Source: DATAQC01 sp039649175
GTDB lineage: Bacteria; Actinomycetota; Acidimicrobiia; Acidimicrobiales; AC-14
DNA: 24,914 bases
Direction of reading: 5' to 3'
Assembly: GCA_039649175.1 (NCBI GenBank)
Contig: JBBWZS010000107.1
Location: 1 to 24,914, forward strand
Position numbers and translations under genes: made by a program
Notes under the pieces: generated by a model
Told to the model about the DNA's origin: nothing
Seen by the model: the letters and a program-made list of their open reading frames with translations, nothing else
The model's database searches: none
Part shown: one piece after another, positions 13,333 to 21,630 of the stretch
Layout of the letters: every line of letters begins with the position of its first letter
Numbering within the stretch: the first letter of the stretch is position 1

Positions 13333-14390
13333 TCAGCTGGCGACGCTGTGGAAGAAGCCGGCGCTGATGGCCGTGACCGGTCCCAGGCCGGCGACGGGGA
13401 CGGGGGTGTGGCGGTCGACGGTGGTCGCGTCGCCCAGCTGGCCGACGCCGTTCCAACCGGCGGCGGCCACGGTTGCGTCGTCGCGCAGGAACAACGAGTG
13501 GTAGGCGCCGGCGGCGACGAGGCGGACCGGTCGGGTCCCGGTGGCCGCTCGGACGGGCAGGTGGCGATCATCGGTCGTCCCGTCGCCGAGCTGACCGTAG
13601 GCGTTCCACCCCCAGGCCCAGGCGGTGCCGTCGGCCTTGACGGCCATGCTGTGGAACAGCCCTGCTGACACTCCTACGACGCCTGCCAGCCCCGGTACCC
13701 GGACGGGTGCGTGACTGTCGGCGATCGACCCCGTGCCCAGCTCACCGACACCGTTGAGGCCCCACGCCCAGACGTCGCCGCTGTCGGTCGCCACCACGGT
13801 GTGCAGCCCGCCGGCGGCGATCGAGCGGACGCCACTGAGGCCGCTCACCTGCATGGGCCGGTGACGGTCGAGGGTCGTCCCGTCACCGAGCTGACCGTAG
13901 GAGTTCCACCCCCAGGCCCATACCGTCCCGTCAGCCTCGAGGGCCAGGCTGTGGAACGTACCCGCCGACACCGCCACCACGCCGCTGAGCCCGGGGACCT
14001 GGACGGGGGTCATGCGGTCCACGGTCGTCCCGTCGCCCAGTTGACCGACGCCGTTCCAACCCCATGCCCAGACCGTCCCGTCACTGCGCAGCGCCAGGCT
14101 GTGGGCACCGCCGGCGGCGACCTGGACGACATCGCTCAGGCCCTGGACGGGGACAAGGGCAGTGCGGTCCGTCGTGGTGGAGTCGCCTACCTGGCCGACG
14201 GCGTTCCAGCCGCTGGCCCGAACGGTGCCGTCGGCCTGCAGGGCGAGGCTGTGCAGGTACCCGGCCGACTCGGCGACCACCTTGTCCGACCCGGCTTGGG
14301 GACCAGGCGACGTGCGGGTGACGTCGGTGCCACCGTCGCCGAGCTGGCCGTAGCGGTCCCATCCCCACGACCACCCCGTCGATCGGGCGC
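13333..14390 (-). repeat. RCC1-coding repeats of the beta-helix gene (about 150-base period)
   Basis: Seven tandem coding units of about 150 bases encode the RCC1 blades. Some units are nearly identical in DNA: 13573-13620 and 13873-13920 match at 46 of 48 bases, exactly 300 bases (two blades) apart. Such blocks are substrates for unequal recombination or conversion. Confidence 0.85.
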
Positions 14391-16890
14391 CGGGGCCGGC
14401 CGCCTCGAAGGCGCCCATGTCGATGGTGGCGGCGCCGTCACCGTCACCGTCGACGACGCGGGGACGGCCGTCGAGATCGACCGGTGGTAGCGAGGGGGCG
14501 GTGTCGTTCCCGGCGTCGATGACCGGGGAAGCGGGCTGGAGGTGGTAGTCGGGGGCCACCGGCGACGGCTCGACGAACCTGGGATCGCTCGAGATGTTGG
14601 CGTTGGTCCCGACCACCGTGGCGCAGCCGGCCACCGGCTGGGCGTCACCGTTGTACACGTCGTTGTGCGAGAACTGCGGGATGGCCGGGGTCGTGTACCA
14701 CCCGAGGTCCTCGCATTCGAGCACCGTCGCGCCGGCGGGGCCGGCCATGACGTTGTTGTCCACCACCACGTCGGGCTCGAACCCGAAGGACCACACCGCG
14801 CTCCCACCGGCCGACCGGTTGGCGGCGAACGTGTTGTTCACCACCGACGCCCCCTGGGTGGCCCGCACCGTGCCGTACATCCCGCCGCCCCGCTCGCTGG
14901 CCGAGTTGTCGACCACCAGGTTCTGGGTGAAGGCCACGTCGGTGGCGTTCATGATCACGCCACCGCCCTCGTTCAGAGCGGAGTTGCGCCGGATGGTGTT
15001 GTCGCGCACGACTGCCCCTGCGCCCGATATCGACATGCCGCCACCGGCTGAATCGCTGTTGTTCTCGATGAGGTTGCCCACCACCTCGGCCCGGGCGTCG
15101 CCCAGGAGGGACACGCCGCCACCCCGGCCGCCGGACGACCCCTGTATCTGGTGGTTGTCACTGACCGAGTTGTCCTGGATCAGCGCGGCTCCCCAGTAGA
15201 CCTGGATGCCGACGCCGAAGGCGCCGAGATTGTGGGTGACGACGTTGCCGGTGATGGTCGGCGCCGAGTTCCCGATGTAGATGCCGCCGCCGATGGGTGA
15301 GCCTCCTCCGTTGCGGATAGTGAACCCCTCCAGCACCGACGACCGGCCTTCCCCGGACACGATGCTGACAACGGTGTCCTTGTCACCGCCGTCGATGACC
15401 GTGCTCGCCGGGCCTCCCACGCTGGTGACCTTCACTGCCTTGCCGTGGAAGTCGATGTTCTCCCGGTAGGTGCCGGCGGCGACGGTCACCATGCCACCGT
15501 TGGATGCGACCCGGTCGATGCCGGCCTGGATGGTCGGCTGGTCGGTGGGGACGTGGATCTCCGCGGGCGGCAGGGGATCGGGCGGAGCGGGCCCGGGTGC
15601 AGCGCCACGTGGACCGGGGGACTCGTAGGCCCCGATGTCGACGGCCCCCACGCCGTCGCCGTCACCGTCGGCGATCCGGGGCTGGCCGCTGAGGTCGGCC
15701 GACGGGAGAGCCGGTGCGGCGTTGTCACCGGCGTCGATGGCCGGCGACCCGGCGCTGAGGCGGTAGTCACCCGCCGACGCCGAGGCGTTCACCAAGTGGG
15801 GGTCGACGTTGATGTTGCCCGACAGGCCGGTCGGGTTGCCACAGCCGGCGTACGGCAAGCGGGTTCCGTCGAAGACGTCGTTGTGGGAGAACGTGGGCGT
15901 GGCGAACATGCCCCGCCGGGCGTTGCACGTGACCGCGCCGCCGGTCGGGCCGACGATGACATTGTCGGCGACCACCATCTCGCCCAGGTCCTGGTCGTCG
16001 AGGTACAGGGCTGAGCCTTCGGCCGCGGTGTTGGCCACCATGGTGTTGGCGATGAAGTAGGGCCCGCCGCCGGAGCGGTTGGAGGTCACGTAGACAGCGC
16101 CGCCCTGGTGTCCGGCGTGGTTGGCCACGAACAGGTTGTCCACGAACGTCACGTTGTTGTCGTTGATGAGGGACACGGCGCCACCGACCGACGGGACGGA
16201 GTTGTCTCGGATGACGTTGTCCTTCAGGGTGACGACGTTGTCGGCGTTGATCCCGATGGCGCCGCCCACGCTCCCCCACGAGTTGTGGTCGATGGTGTTC
16301 CCCACGACCTCGGCGGCCCCCGCGCCCTGGATGCCGATGCCGCCACCGCCGGAGCCACCGAAGAACCGGGGTGACTGGCCGTTTCCGGTGATGTGGTTGG
16401 CCTCGATGAGCGGCGACCCGAAGTAGACGTTGATCCCCCCACCCTCGCCCGAACCCAGGTTCGCGCTCACCACGTTGCCGGTGACGGTGGGCGAGGCATG
16501 GGAGATCTGCACCCCGGAGTCCTGGCCGTTGCGGACGGTGAAGCCCCGCAGGATCGACCCTCGGCCCTCCCCGGAGGTGAAGGTGACGACGGCTCCGGCG
16601 CCCTGGTCCCCGTCGAGGATCGTGGTGGCCGGGCCCTGGGCACTGGCCACCTCGACGGCCTTGCCGTGGAAGTCGATGTGCTCGTGGTACACACCGGGGG
16701 CGACGACCACCCGGGTGCCAGGGGAGCCGGCATCGATGCCGGCCTGGACGGTCGGTTGGTCGGTGGGAACATTGATGATCGCCGCTGCAGCTGCCGCTGC
16801 CGTTGCTGCCGGGGCGGTCGTCTGGAGGACGCCGGCGGCGAGGACCAGTCCCAGCGTGAGCGCGAAGCCCAGCGCTGATCGATGTCTCAT
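13333..16890 (-). CDS. Secreted double beta-helix protein with C-terminal seven-blade RCC1 propeller
   Basis: An 1185-residue exported protein. A signal peptide (MRHRSALGFALTLGLVLAAG, then an Ala-rich end) covers about 1-36. Two homologous right-handed beta-helix units follow (about 38-425 and 440-815): each opens with (N/H)VPTDQPT(V/I)QAGID, contains runs of Asn-rich coils such as ITGNVV and VVGN, and closes with a DGDGDG segment and D(I/M)GA(Y/F)E, the form seen in choice-of-anchor Q proteins. The last ~360 residues are seven RCC1 repeats of about 50 residues, each with GWNxxGQLGDGTTxDRxxPV and AAGxxHSLAL. Seven blades suit a closed propeller. A GTG 12 bases upstream (16902) overlaps the previous gene's TGA as GTGA and may be the coupled true start. 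No C-terminal anchor is visible. Likely a cell-surface or released binding protein; beta-helix proteins often bind or cut polysaccharide, but no catalytic residues can be assigned. Confidence 0.88.
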   Translation of the reverse strand: MRHRSALGFALTLGLVLAAGVLQTTAPAATAAAAAAAIINVPTDQPTVQAGIDAGSPGTRVVVAPGVYHEHIDFHGKAVEVASAQGPATTILDGDQGAGAVVTFTSGEGRGSILRGFTVRNGQDSGVQISHASPTVTGNVVSANLGSGEGGGINVYFGSPLIEANHITGNGQSPRFFGGSGGGGIGIQGAGAAEVVGNTIDHNSWGSVGGAIGINADNVVTLKDNVIRDNSVPSVGGAVSLINDNNVTFVDNLFVANHAGHQGGAVYVTSNRSGGGPYFIANTMVANTAAEGSALYLDDQDLGEMVVADNVIVGPTGGAVTCNARRGMFATPTFSHNDVFDGTRLPYAGCGNPTGLSGNINVDPHLVNASASAGDYRLSAGSPAIDAGDNAAPALPSADLSGQPRIADGDGDGVGAVDIGAYESPGPRGAAPGPAPPDPLPPAEIHVPTDQPTIQAGIDRVASNGGMVTVAAGTYRENIDFHGKAVKVTSVGGPASTVIDGGDKDTVVSIVSGEGRSSVLEGFTIRNGGGSPIGGGIYIGNSAPTITGNVVTHNLGAFGVGIQVYWGAALIQDNSVSDNHQIQGSSGGRGGGVSLLGDARAEVVGNLIENNSDSAGGGMSISGAGAVVRDNTIRRNSALNEGGGVIMNATDVAFTQNLVVDNSASERGGGMYGTVRATQGASVVNNTFAANRSAGGSAVWSFGFEPDVVVDNNVMAGPAGATVLECEDLGWYTTPAIPQFSHNDVYNGDAQPVAGCATVVGTNANISSDPRFVEPSPVAPDYHLQPASPVIDAGNDTAPSLPPVDLDGRPRVVDGDGDGAATIDMGAFEAAGPGARSTGWSWGWDRYGQLGDGGTDVTRTSPGPQAGSDKVVAESAGYLHSLALQADGTVRASGWNAVGQVGDSTTTDRTALVPVQGLSDVVQVAAGGAHSLALRSDGTVWAWGWNGVGQLGDGTTVDRMTPVQVPGLSGVVAVSAGTFHSLALEADGTVWAWGWNSYGQLGDGTTLDRHRPMQVSGLSGVRSIAAGGLHTVVATDSGDVWAWGLNGVGELGTGSIADSHAPVRVPGLAGVVGVSAGLFHSMAVKADGTAWAWGWNAYGQLGDGTTDDRHLPVRAATGTRPVRLVAAGAYHSLFLRDDATVAAAGWNGVGQLGDATTVDRHTPVPVAGLGPVTAISAGFFHSVAS

Positions 16891-16898
16891 CCTGGCCG

Positions 16899-19800
16899 TC
16901 ACCGGGCCCCGGCCAGGGTGTGGGCCAGGCCACCCGACACCGTGAACGCCCCGCCGGGTACCAGGGTGGCGACGGGCCGGTTCCGATCGGTGGTCGTGCC
17001 GTCGCCCAGCTGGCCGTAGGCGTTCCAGCCCCACGCCAGCACTGCGCCGCCGGTGCCCACGGCCAGGCTGTGGTAGCCGCCGGCGGCTACCAACCGGACC
17101 CCGGCGAGGGGACCGGACACCACCGGGGTGTGGCGCTCGATGGTCGTGCCGTCACCCAGCTGGCCCACGCCGTTCCAGCCCCAGGCGCGCACCGTGCCGT
17201 CGTTGCGCGCCGCCAGGCTGTGGGTGGCGCCGGCGGCGACCGAGGTGACCGCGGTGAGGCCGGCGACGGTGACCGGCCGGTGGGCATCAACGGTGGTGCC
17301 GTTGCCCAATTGGCCGTAGGCGTTCCACCCCCACGATCGCACAGTGCCGTCGCCAAGGAGGGCGAGGCTGTGGTAGGTCCCGGCGGCCACGGTGCGGGCG
17401 CCGGTGAGGCCGGGCACCTGCACGGGCGCTGGGCGGAACGTCGTGGTGGCGTCGCCCAGCTCTCCGTCGGCGTTCCAGCCCCAGGCCCAGACGGTGCCGT
17501 CGTCACGCACGGCCAGGCTGTGGAAGGCGCCTGCAGCCACGGCGACCACGTGGCTGAGCCCGGGGACCTGCACGGGCAGGTGCTGATCGACGGTCGTGCC
17601 CGTGCCCAACTGGCCGACGGCGCCCCATCCCCACGCCCAGACGGTGCCGTCGTCGCGCAACGCCAGGGTGTGGGCGGCGCCGGCTGCCACCGCCCGCACG
17701 TTCGAGATCCCGGCGGCCTGGACCGGGGTGTGGCGCTCGACGGTGGTGCCGTCGCCCAACTGGCCGAGGGCGTTCCACCCCGATGACCACACGGTTCCGT
17801 CGTCCCGGCGAGTCACCGAGTGGTAGAAGCCGGCGGCGACCTCGGCGCTTCCCACCACCGTGCCGGGAGCGCCCGGTGCCGACGAGGTGGTCGTTGTGCC
17901 GTCGCCCAGCTCGCCCACCTGGTTCAGGCCCCAGGCCCGGGTCCGGGGCGGGGCCACGGTCGTGGGCGTGCTCGACGTCGTCGTCGAGGTGGACGTGGTG
18001 GACGTGGACGTGGTGGACGTCGAGGTGGATGTGGTGCTGGAGGTCGGGGTGGAGGTCGTGGTCGAGGAGGTGACGGGCAGGGCCGGCACCGGTGACGCCA
18101 CGCCGGTGACGCGGCGGATGTGATGGGGCTCGCCGACGAGCAGGTTGCCGGAGGCGTCGACGACGAGGGTGGCGCCGCTGGGGTTCCCGGCGTTGAGCTC
18201 GACCTCGGCCGAGGTGGCCGGCCCCCCGTCGCCCCGGTACCCGGTGGTGCCGTTGCCGGCGACGGTGGTGATGACGCCGCGACCGTCGACCCGGCGGACC
18301 CGGGCGTTGTGGGCGTCGACGACGTAGAGGTTGTCGCTGCCGTCGACGGCCAGGCCACCCGGGAAGCCCACGTAGGCGCCGGTCGCCGACCCGCCGTCGC
18401 CGAGGGCGCCGTAGGTCCCGGTGCCGGCGACGGTGGTGATGACGCCGTCAGTACCGACCTTGCGGACCCGCAGGTGGTAGCCGTCGGCCACGAACAGGTT
18501 GCCCCGGGAGTCGACGGCGACACCCGACTGGTAGAAGAGGTCGAGGCTGGCGGCCGTCGCCGCAGCGCCGTCGCCGAGCGGGCCGGGCCCTCCTCCGGCG
18601 ACGGTGGTGATGACGCCGTTGGTGTCCACCCGCCGCACGCGGTCGTTGCCGGCGTCGGCGAAGTAGATGTTGCCGACGGCGTCGAGTGCCATCCCCGACG
18701 GGTAGTTGATGCGGGCTGCAGTGGCCGGGCCGCCGTCGCCGGTGAAGCCGGTGGTGCCCGTACCGGCCACGATGGTTGCGCCCCCCCGGCTGTCGATGCG
18801 GCGGATCACCGAGGGCTCGGCCGAGTACAGGTTCCCGACCCGGTCGAAGGCGATGGCCCCGCCCACGTTGTAGTCGGCGGTCACGACGGTGGAGATGGTG
18901 CCCGAACCATCGACCCGCCGGATGCGGTCGTTGTCGATCTCAGCGACGAAGAGGTCACCGCCGGGGCCGAGGGCCAGGCGGGGCACCTCACCGATCTGGG
19001 CGGCGGTGGCAGGACCGCCGTCGCCCGAGAAGCTGGCGAAGCCGTTGCCGGCCACGGCCGAGACGGCCCCCGAGGGGGTCACCTTGTGCACCCGGTTGTC
19101 GGAGAACCCGGTCGCCGCTACGTACATGTTGCCGGCGGCGTCGAACACCATGCTCTGGGGGGAGCCCATGGGGGCCCCGCCCGGCGGCATCCCTTGGAAC
19201 TGCCCGGCGAAGGTCGTGATCGTGCCCGCGGTGTCGACCCGGCGGACGGCGCTGGCCTGGTCCTGGGCCACGTACAGGTTGCCGGCGGCGTCGAGGTCGA
19301 CCCGTCCCGGCTGGTACACGGCGGCCGCCGTCGCCGGGCCGCCGTCGCCGGTCAGGCCTGTCGCCCCGGTGCCGGCGACCGTGCTGATGATGCCGGCAGG
19401 GTCGACCTTGCGCACCCGGTTGTTGAACGAGTCGGCCACGAACACGTCCCCGGCCCCGTCGACGGCGACGCCGGCCGGACGCTGCAACTGGGCCTGGGTG
19501 GCAGGGCCACCGTCGCCTCCGTAGCCCTCGGTCCCGTTGCCGGCGATGGTGGTGATGATCCCGGAGGGGTCCACCTTGCGCACCCGGTGGTTGAAGTAGT
19601 CGGCGATGAAGAGGTTGCCGGCGGCATCGACGGCCACATCGGTCGGGCTGTTGAGGTTCGCCTGGGTGGCCGGCCCACCGTCGCCGGCGAAGTGCCCGTA
19701 CTCGATCTTGCCGGCCACGGTCGTGACCGTGCCCGAGGTGTCGATCCTGCGGATCTCGCCGTTGTAGGTGTCGGCCACGTAGAGGTTGCCGGCGGCGTCG

Positions 19801-20165
19801 AGGTCGATGCCCTCGGGGTTGTCGAAACCGGCGGCCATGGCCGGCCCACCGTCACCGCGCGCCCCGGGCGCTCCGGTCCCGGCGACCACCCGCTCGACAC
19901 CGGTGGTGAGGTCGATGACTCGGATCATGTGGCCCCGGGCGTCGGAGACGAACAGCGAGCTGCCCCGCAGGGCCAGGCCGTTGGGCTCCTGGGACACGCC
20001 GGTGGCCGGACCCTCTCCTGCCGATCCGGCGATGGTAGTGATGTCGCCTACCGCGGCCGCGACAGGGGCGGCCGCCGCGGCCAGCAGCCCGGCGGCGAGG
20101 ACGACCGAGAGGGTGAGGGCGACCGCGCCACGGCCCGGGCGGATTGCCACGCTGCTGGAGGCCAT
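16899..20165 (-). CDS. Secreted NHL-repeat / RCC1 propeller protein
   Basis: A 1088-residue exported protein. The signal peptide is MASSSVAIRPGRGAVALTLS with a following Ala-rich stretch (to ~38). Residues ~40-690 hold twelve NHL-type repeats of about 57 residues, pattern GDGGPAT...P.G(V/L)AVD..GNL(Y/F)VAD..N.R(V/I)R+VD..G.I(T/S)T(V/I)AG; twelve repeats equal two six-blade propellers. Repeat eight is degenerate and lacks the GDGGPAT part. A Ser/Thr linker (about 700-742) leads to seven RCC1 blades (about 745-1088) that closely resemble those of the next gene. ATG 20165 is used; no strong ribosome-binding site precedes it. It begins 23 bases after the CPBP protease gene and is followed 8 bases later by the beta-helix gene, so all three are probably co-transcribed. 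NHL and RCC1 propellers serve as protein- or sugar-binding platforms; no enzymatic residues can be assigned. No surface-anchoring motif is visible at the C terminus. Confidence 0.9.
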   Translation of the reverse strand: MASSSVAIRPGRGAVALTLSVVLAAGLLAAAAAPVAAAVGDITTIAGSAGEGPATGVSQEPNGLALRGSSLFVSDARGHMIRVIDLTTGVERVVAGTGAPGARGDGGPAMAAGFDNPEGIDLDAAGNLYVADTYNGEIRRIDTSGTVTTVAGKIEYGHFAGDGGPATQANLNSPTDVAVDAAGNLFIADYFNHRVRKVDPSGIITTIAGNGTEGYGGDGGPATQAQLQRPAGVAVDGAGDVFVADSFNNRVRKVDPAGIISTVAGTGATGLTGDGGPATAAAVYQPGRVDLDAAGNLYVAQDQASAVRRVDTAGTITTFAGQFQGMPPGGAPMGSPQSMVFDAAGNMYVAATGFSDNRVHKVTPSGAVSAVAGNGFASFSGDGGPATAAQIGEVPRLALGPGGDLFVAEIDNDRIRRVDGSGTISTVVTADYNVGGAIAFDRVGNLYSAEPSVIRRIDSRGGATIVAGTGTTGFTGDGGPATAARINYPSGMALDAVGNIYFADAGNDRVRRVDTNGVITTVAGGGPGPLGDGAAATAASLDLFYQSGVAVDSRGNLFVADGYHLRVRKVGTDGVITTVAGTGTYGALGDGGSATGAYVGFPGGLAVDGSDNLYVVDAHNARVRRVDGRGVITTVAGNGTTGYRGDGGPATSAEVELNAGNPSGATLVVDASGNLLVGEPHHIRRVTGVASPVPALPVTSSTTTSTPTSSTTSTSTSTTSTSTTSTSTTTSSTPTTVAPPRTRAWGLNQVGELGDGTTTTSSAPGAPGTVVGSAEVAAGFYHSVTRRDDGTVWSSGWNALGQLGDGTTVERHTPVQAAGISNVRAVAAGAAHTLALRDDGTVWAWGWGAVGQLGTGTTVDQHLPVQVPGLSHVVAVAAGAFHSLAVRDDGTVWAWGWNADGELGDATTTFRPAPVQVPGLTGARTVAAGTYHSLALLGDGTVRSWGWNAYGQLGNGTTVDAHRPVTVAGLTAVTSVAAGATHSLAARNDGTVRAWGWNGVGQLGDGTTIERHTPVVSGPLAGVRLVAAGGYHSLAVGTGGAVLAWGWNAYGQLGDGTTTDRNRPVATLVPGGAFTVSGGLAHTLAGAR
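17953..18078 (-). repeat. Ser/Thr-rich linker repeat
   Basis: This stretch encodes a linker of almost only Ser and Thr with some Pro, written in short near-tandem DNA units (GTGGACGTG / GTCGAGGTG type on the + strand). Such repeats change length by slippage. It separates the NHL part from the RCC1 part of the protein and would act as a flexible, possibly glycosylated spacer outside the cell. Confidence 0.75.
18110..20050 (-). repeat. NHL-coding tandem repeats (about 171-base period)
   Basis: Twelve units of roughly 57 codons encode the NHL repeats. The GGCCxCCGTCGCC segment (coding GDGGPAT) recurs at nearly the same phase in most units and marks the register. One unit (near 18800-18900) lacks it. 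Confidence 0.8.
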
Positions 20166-20188
20166 GTCCGGATCGATTCGTGTGGGGG

Positions 20189-21520
20189 TCAGGGCAGGTG
20201 GAGGGTGTCGAGGGACTTCTGGAAGTCGGTGGCGGCGCGGGAGCTTCCGGCCGTCTCGACGGTCGCCACCCACAGCACCGTGCCTCGGGGGAACATCACC
20301 GCCCGCCCGTGGTGGGTGCCCACGGTGACGGCCATGGTGACGGCCTGGCCGGCAGGCAGGTCGAGACGGGCCACTGACGAGGCATCGATCGACACGCCGG
20401 CAGGCCCGGCCAACCGGCCCCGCGTGACGTTGGCCGTCACCTTCTGGATGTCGAGCTCGACGCCGGTGTCGATGCGAGCCACCTCGATGGTGGCGCCCGA
20501 GGGCCCCGAGGCGGCGATGACGTCGGCGGCGGGATGGGCGACGGTGTGCCACGCGGCGGGCACGGTGATCGATGCCCCTCCACCGGACAGGACCACCGGC
20601 GGGCCGTGGGAGGCGGCCACGGCGGCGACCACCAGCATGCCGTTGAAGCAGGCGTGAGCGGCGACCGATGCCACCAGCCCCCGCCGCCAGTACAACCAAC
20701 CCAGCACCAGGCCCAGGGCGACGTAGTAGCGGAACTGGGCGAACCGCAGGTGGGCCACGCTGAACGCCGCCGAGCTCACCACCAGGGCCGCCCATTTGCC
20801 CCGCGGCCGCAGAGCCTCGGCCAGGAAGCCCCGGAACACCAGCTCCTCCACGACGGGCGCCACCACGGCGATGAGCAGTGCACCCACGACGAAGGCGGCG
20901 ACGCTCTGGTTGGTGATGGCGGCGGCGACGGGGTCGAGCACGGGGTGGCCGGTCACCACGAAGGCGACGGCCACGAGGATGATGGCGGCGCCGGCGCCCA
21001 CCACCGCCCCCTCCGCCGCGCCGGTGAGGGCGTGGCCCGAGCTGATGACCGGGCGCACGCCCAACCGGGCCGACCCGGCCATGACCACCATGGCCACGAT
21101 CGAGTAGAAGACCAGCCCCGACAGGAGCGACAGGCGGATGGCGGGGCCGGCCTCGAGCTTGTGGGAGGCGATGAGGACGAGCACGACGACCTGCTGGATG
21201 ATGTTCAGGACCACGGTGCCGACCACTGTCCACACCGCTTTGGAGCCGGCCTTGGCGGCGGGCCGGCGCTCGCCGGTCGTCGACGGCGAGCCGGCGTCGA
21301 AACGGCTCTCGCCCCACCCGGCGTCGACCTGGGGGGCGTCGGTGTTCTTCGCCCCGCAGGCCGGGCAGCGCGGCGATCCGGTGTTCACATAGCCGCAGGC
21401 GCAGGCGCGGGGGATGATGTCGTCCCAGCCCTGACCGGCGTCGCCGTCGTCGTGGCGAACCTCTTCTGAGGGGGGCACAAGCGTTGTCGCTCCGCCCCCG
21501 CGACCTCCGTGCCTGGCCAT
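20189..21520 (-). CDS. Zinc-ribbon / CPBP-family intramembrane protease with C-terminal extracytoplasmic domain
   Basis: A 443-residue polytopic protein. The N-terminal cytoplasmic part holds a short zinc ribbon (C40, C42, C52, C55 in CACGYVNTG and RCPACGAKN). About eight membrane segments follow (97-305) with the three CPBP/CAAX-protease motifs: EELVFRG (225-231, catalytic Glu pair and Arg), FSVAHLRF (F253, H257) and HACFN (H289, N293). These are complete, so proteolytic activity is plausible. The last ~130 residues (from about 315) form a soluble beta-rich domain, ASITVPAAWHTVAHP and on, reminiscent of PsbP/LpqN-like lipoprotein domains; CPBP proteins usually lack such a tail. ATG 21520 has an excellent GAGGAGG ribosome-binding site. 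The NHL/RCC1 gene starts 23 bases after its stop on the same strand. Processing or regulation of those exported proteins is possible but is inferred from position alone. Confidence 0.85.
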   Translation of the reverse strand: MARHGGRGGGATTLVPPSEEVRHDDGDAGQGWDDIIPRACACGYVNTGSPRCPACGAKNTDAPQVDAGWGESRFDAGSPSTTGERRPAAKAGSKAVWTVVGTVVLNIIQQVVVLVLIASHKLEAGPAIRLSLLSGLVFYSIVAMVVMAGSARLGVRPVISSGHALTGAAEGAVVGAGAAIILVAVAFVVTGHPVLDPVAAAITNQSVAAFVVGALLIAVVAPVVEELVFRGFLAEALRPRGKWAALVVSSAAFSVAHLRFAQFRYYVALGLVLGWLYWRRGLVASVAAHACFNGMLVVAAVAASHGPPVVLSGGGASITVPAAWHTVAHPAADVIAASGPSGATIEVARIDTGVELDIQKVTANVTRGRLAGPAGVSIDASSVARLDLPAGQAVTMAVTVGTHHGRAVMFPRGTVLWVATVETAGSSRAATDFQKSLDTLHLP

Positions 21521-21630
21521 GACCCTCCTCGAGGACCGCCCCGGCACCTTCGGGTGAAGTCGCCGTCTCTTGGCGTTATCGGCCGCCTCCGGCCCCCCCT
21601 TGAGCGAATTCGACGCTCCGGGGAACGAGG
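21521..21630. other. Gap between fabF and the CPBP gene
   Basis: This 110-base gap follows fabF and precedes the CPBP gene, both on the minus strand. It holds the short hairpins GGCCG-CCTC-CGGCC (21581-21594) and CACC-TTCG-GGTG (21545-21556). Neither is followed by a T-run on the transcribed strand. They could be a weak terminator of fabF; the CPBP promoter must lie here if the genes are separately transcribed. Confidence 0.35.

Noticed and set aside
18110..20050. CRISPR-like regular repeats
   Set aside because: The roughly 171-base periodicity is in frame and codes for NHL repeats. There are no short identical repeats with unique spacers and no cas genes.
20166..21317. Upstream extension of the NHL/RCC1 reading frame through the CPBP gene
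   Set aside because: The extension is the out-of-frame reading of the CPBP gene, with Arg/Gly/His-rich composition. The signal peptide after ATG 20165 fixes the start.
13333..21520. Sortase- or exosortase-like sorting system using the CPBP protease
   Set aside because: Neither large secreted protein has a C-terminal motif plus membrane segment plus basic tail; they end inside the last RCC1 blade. The CPBP link is therefore kept only as a positional hypothesis.
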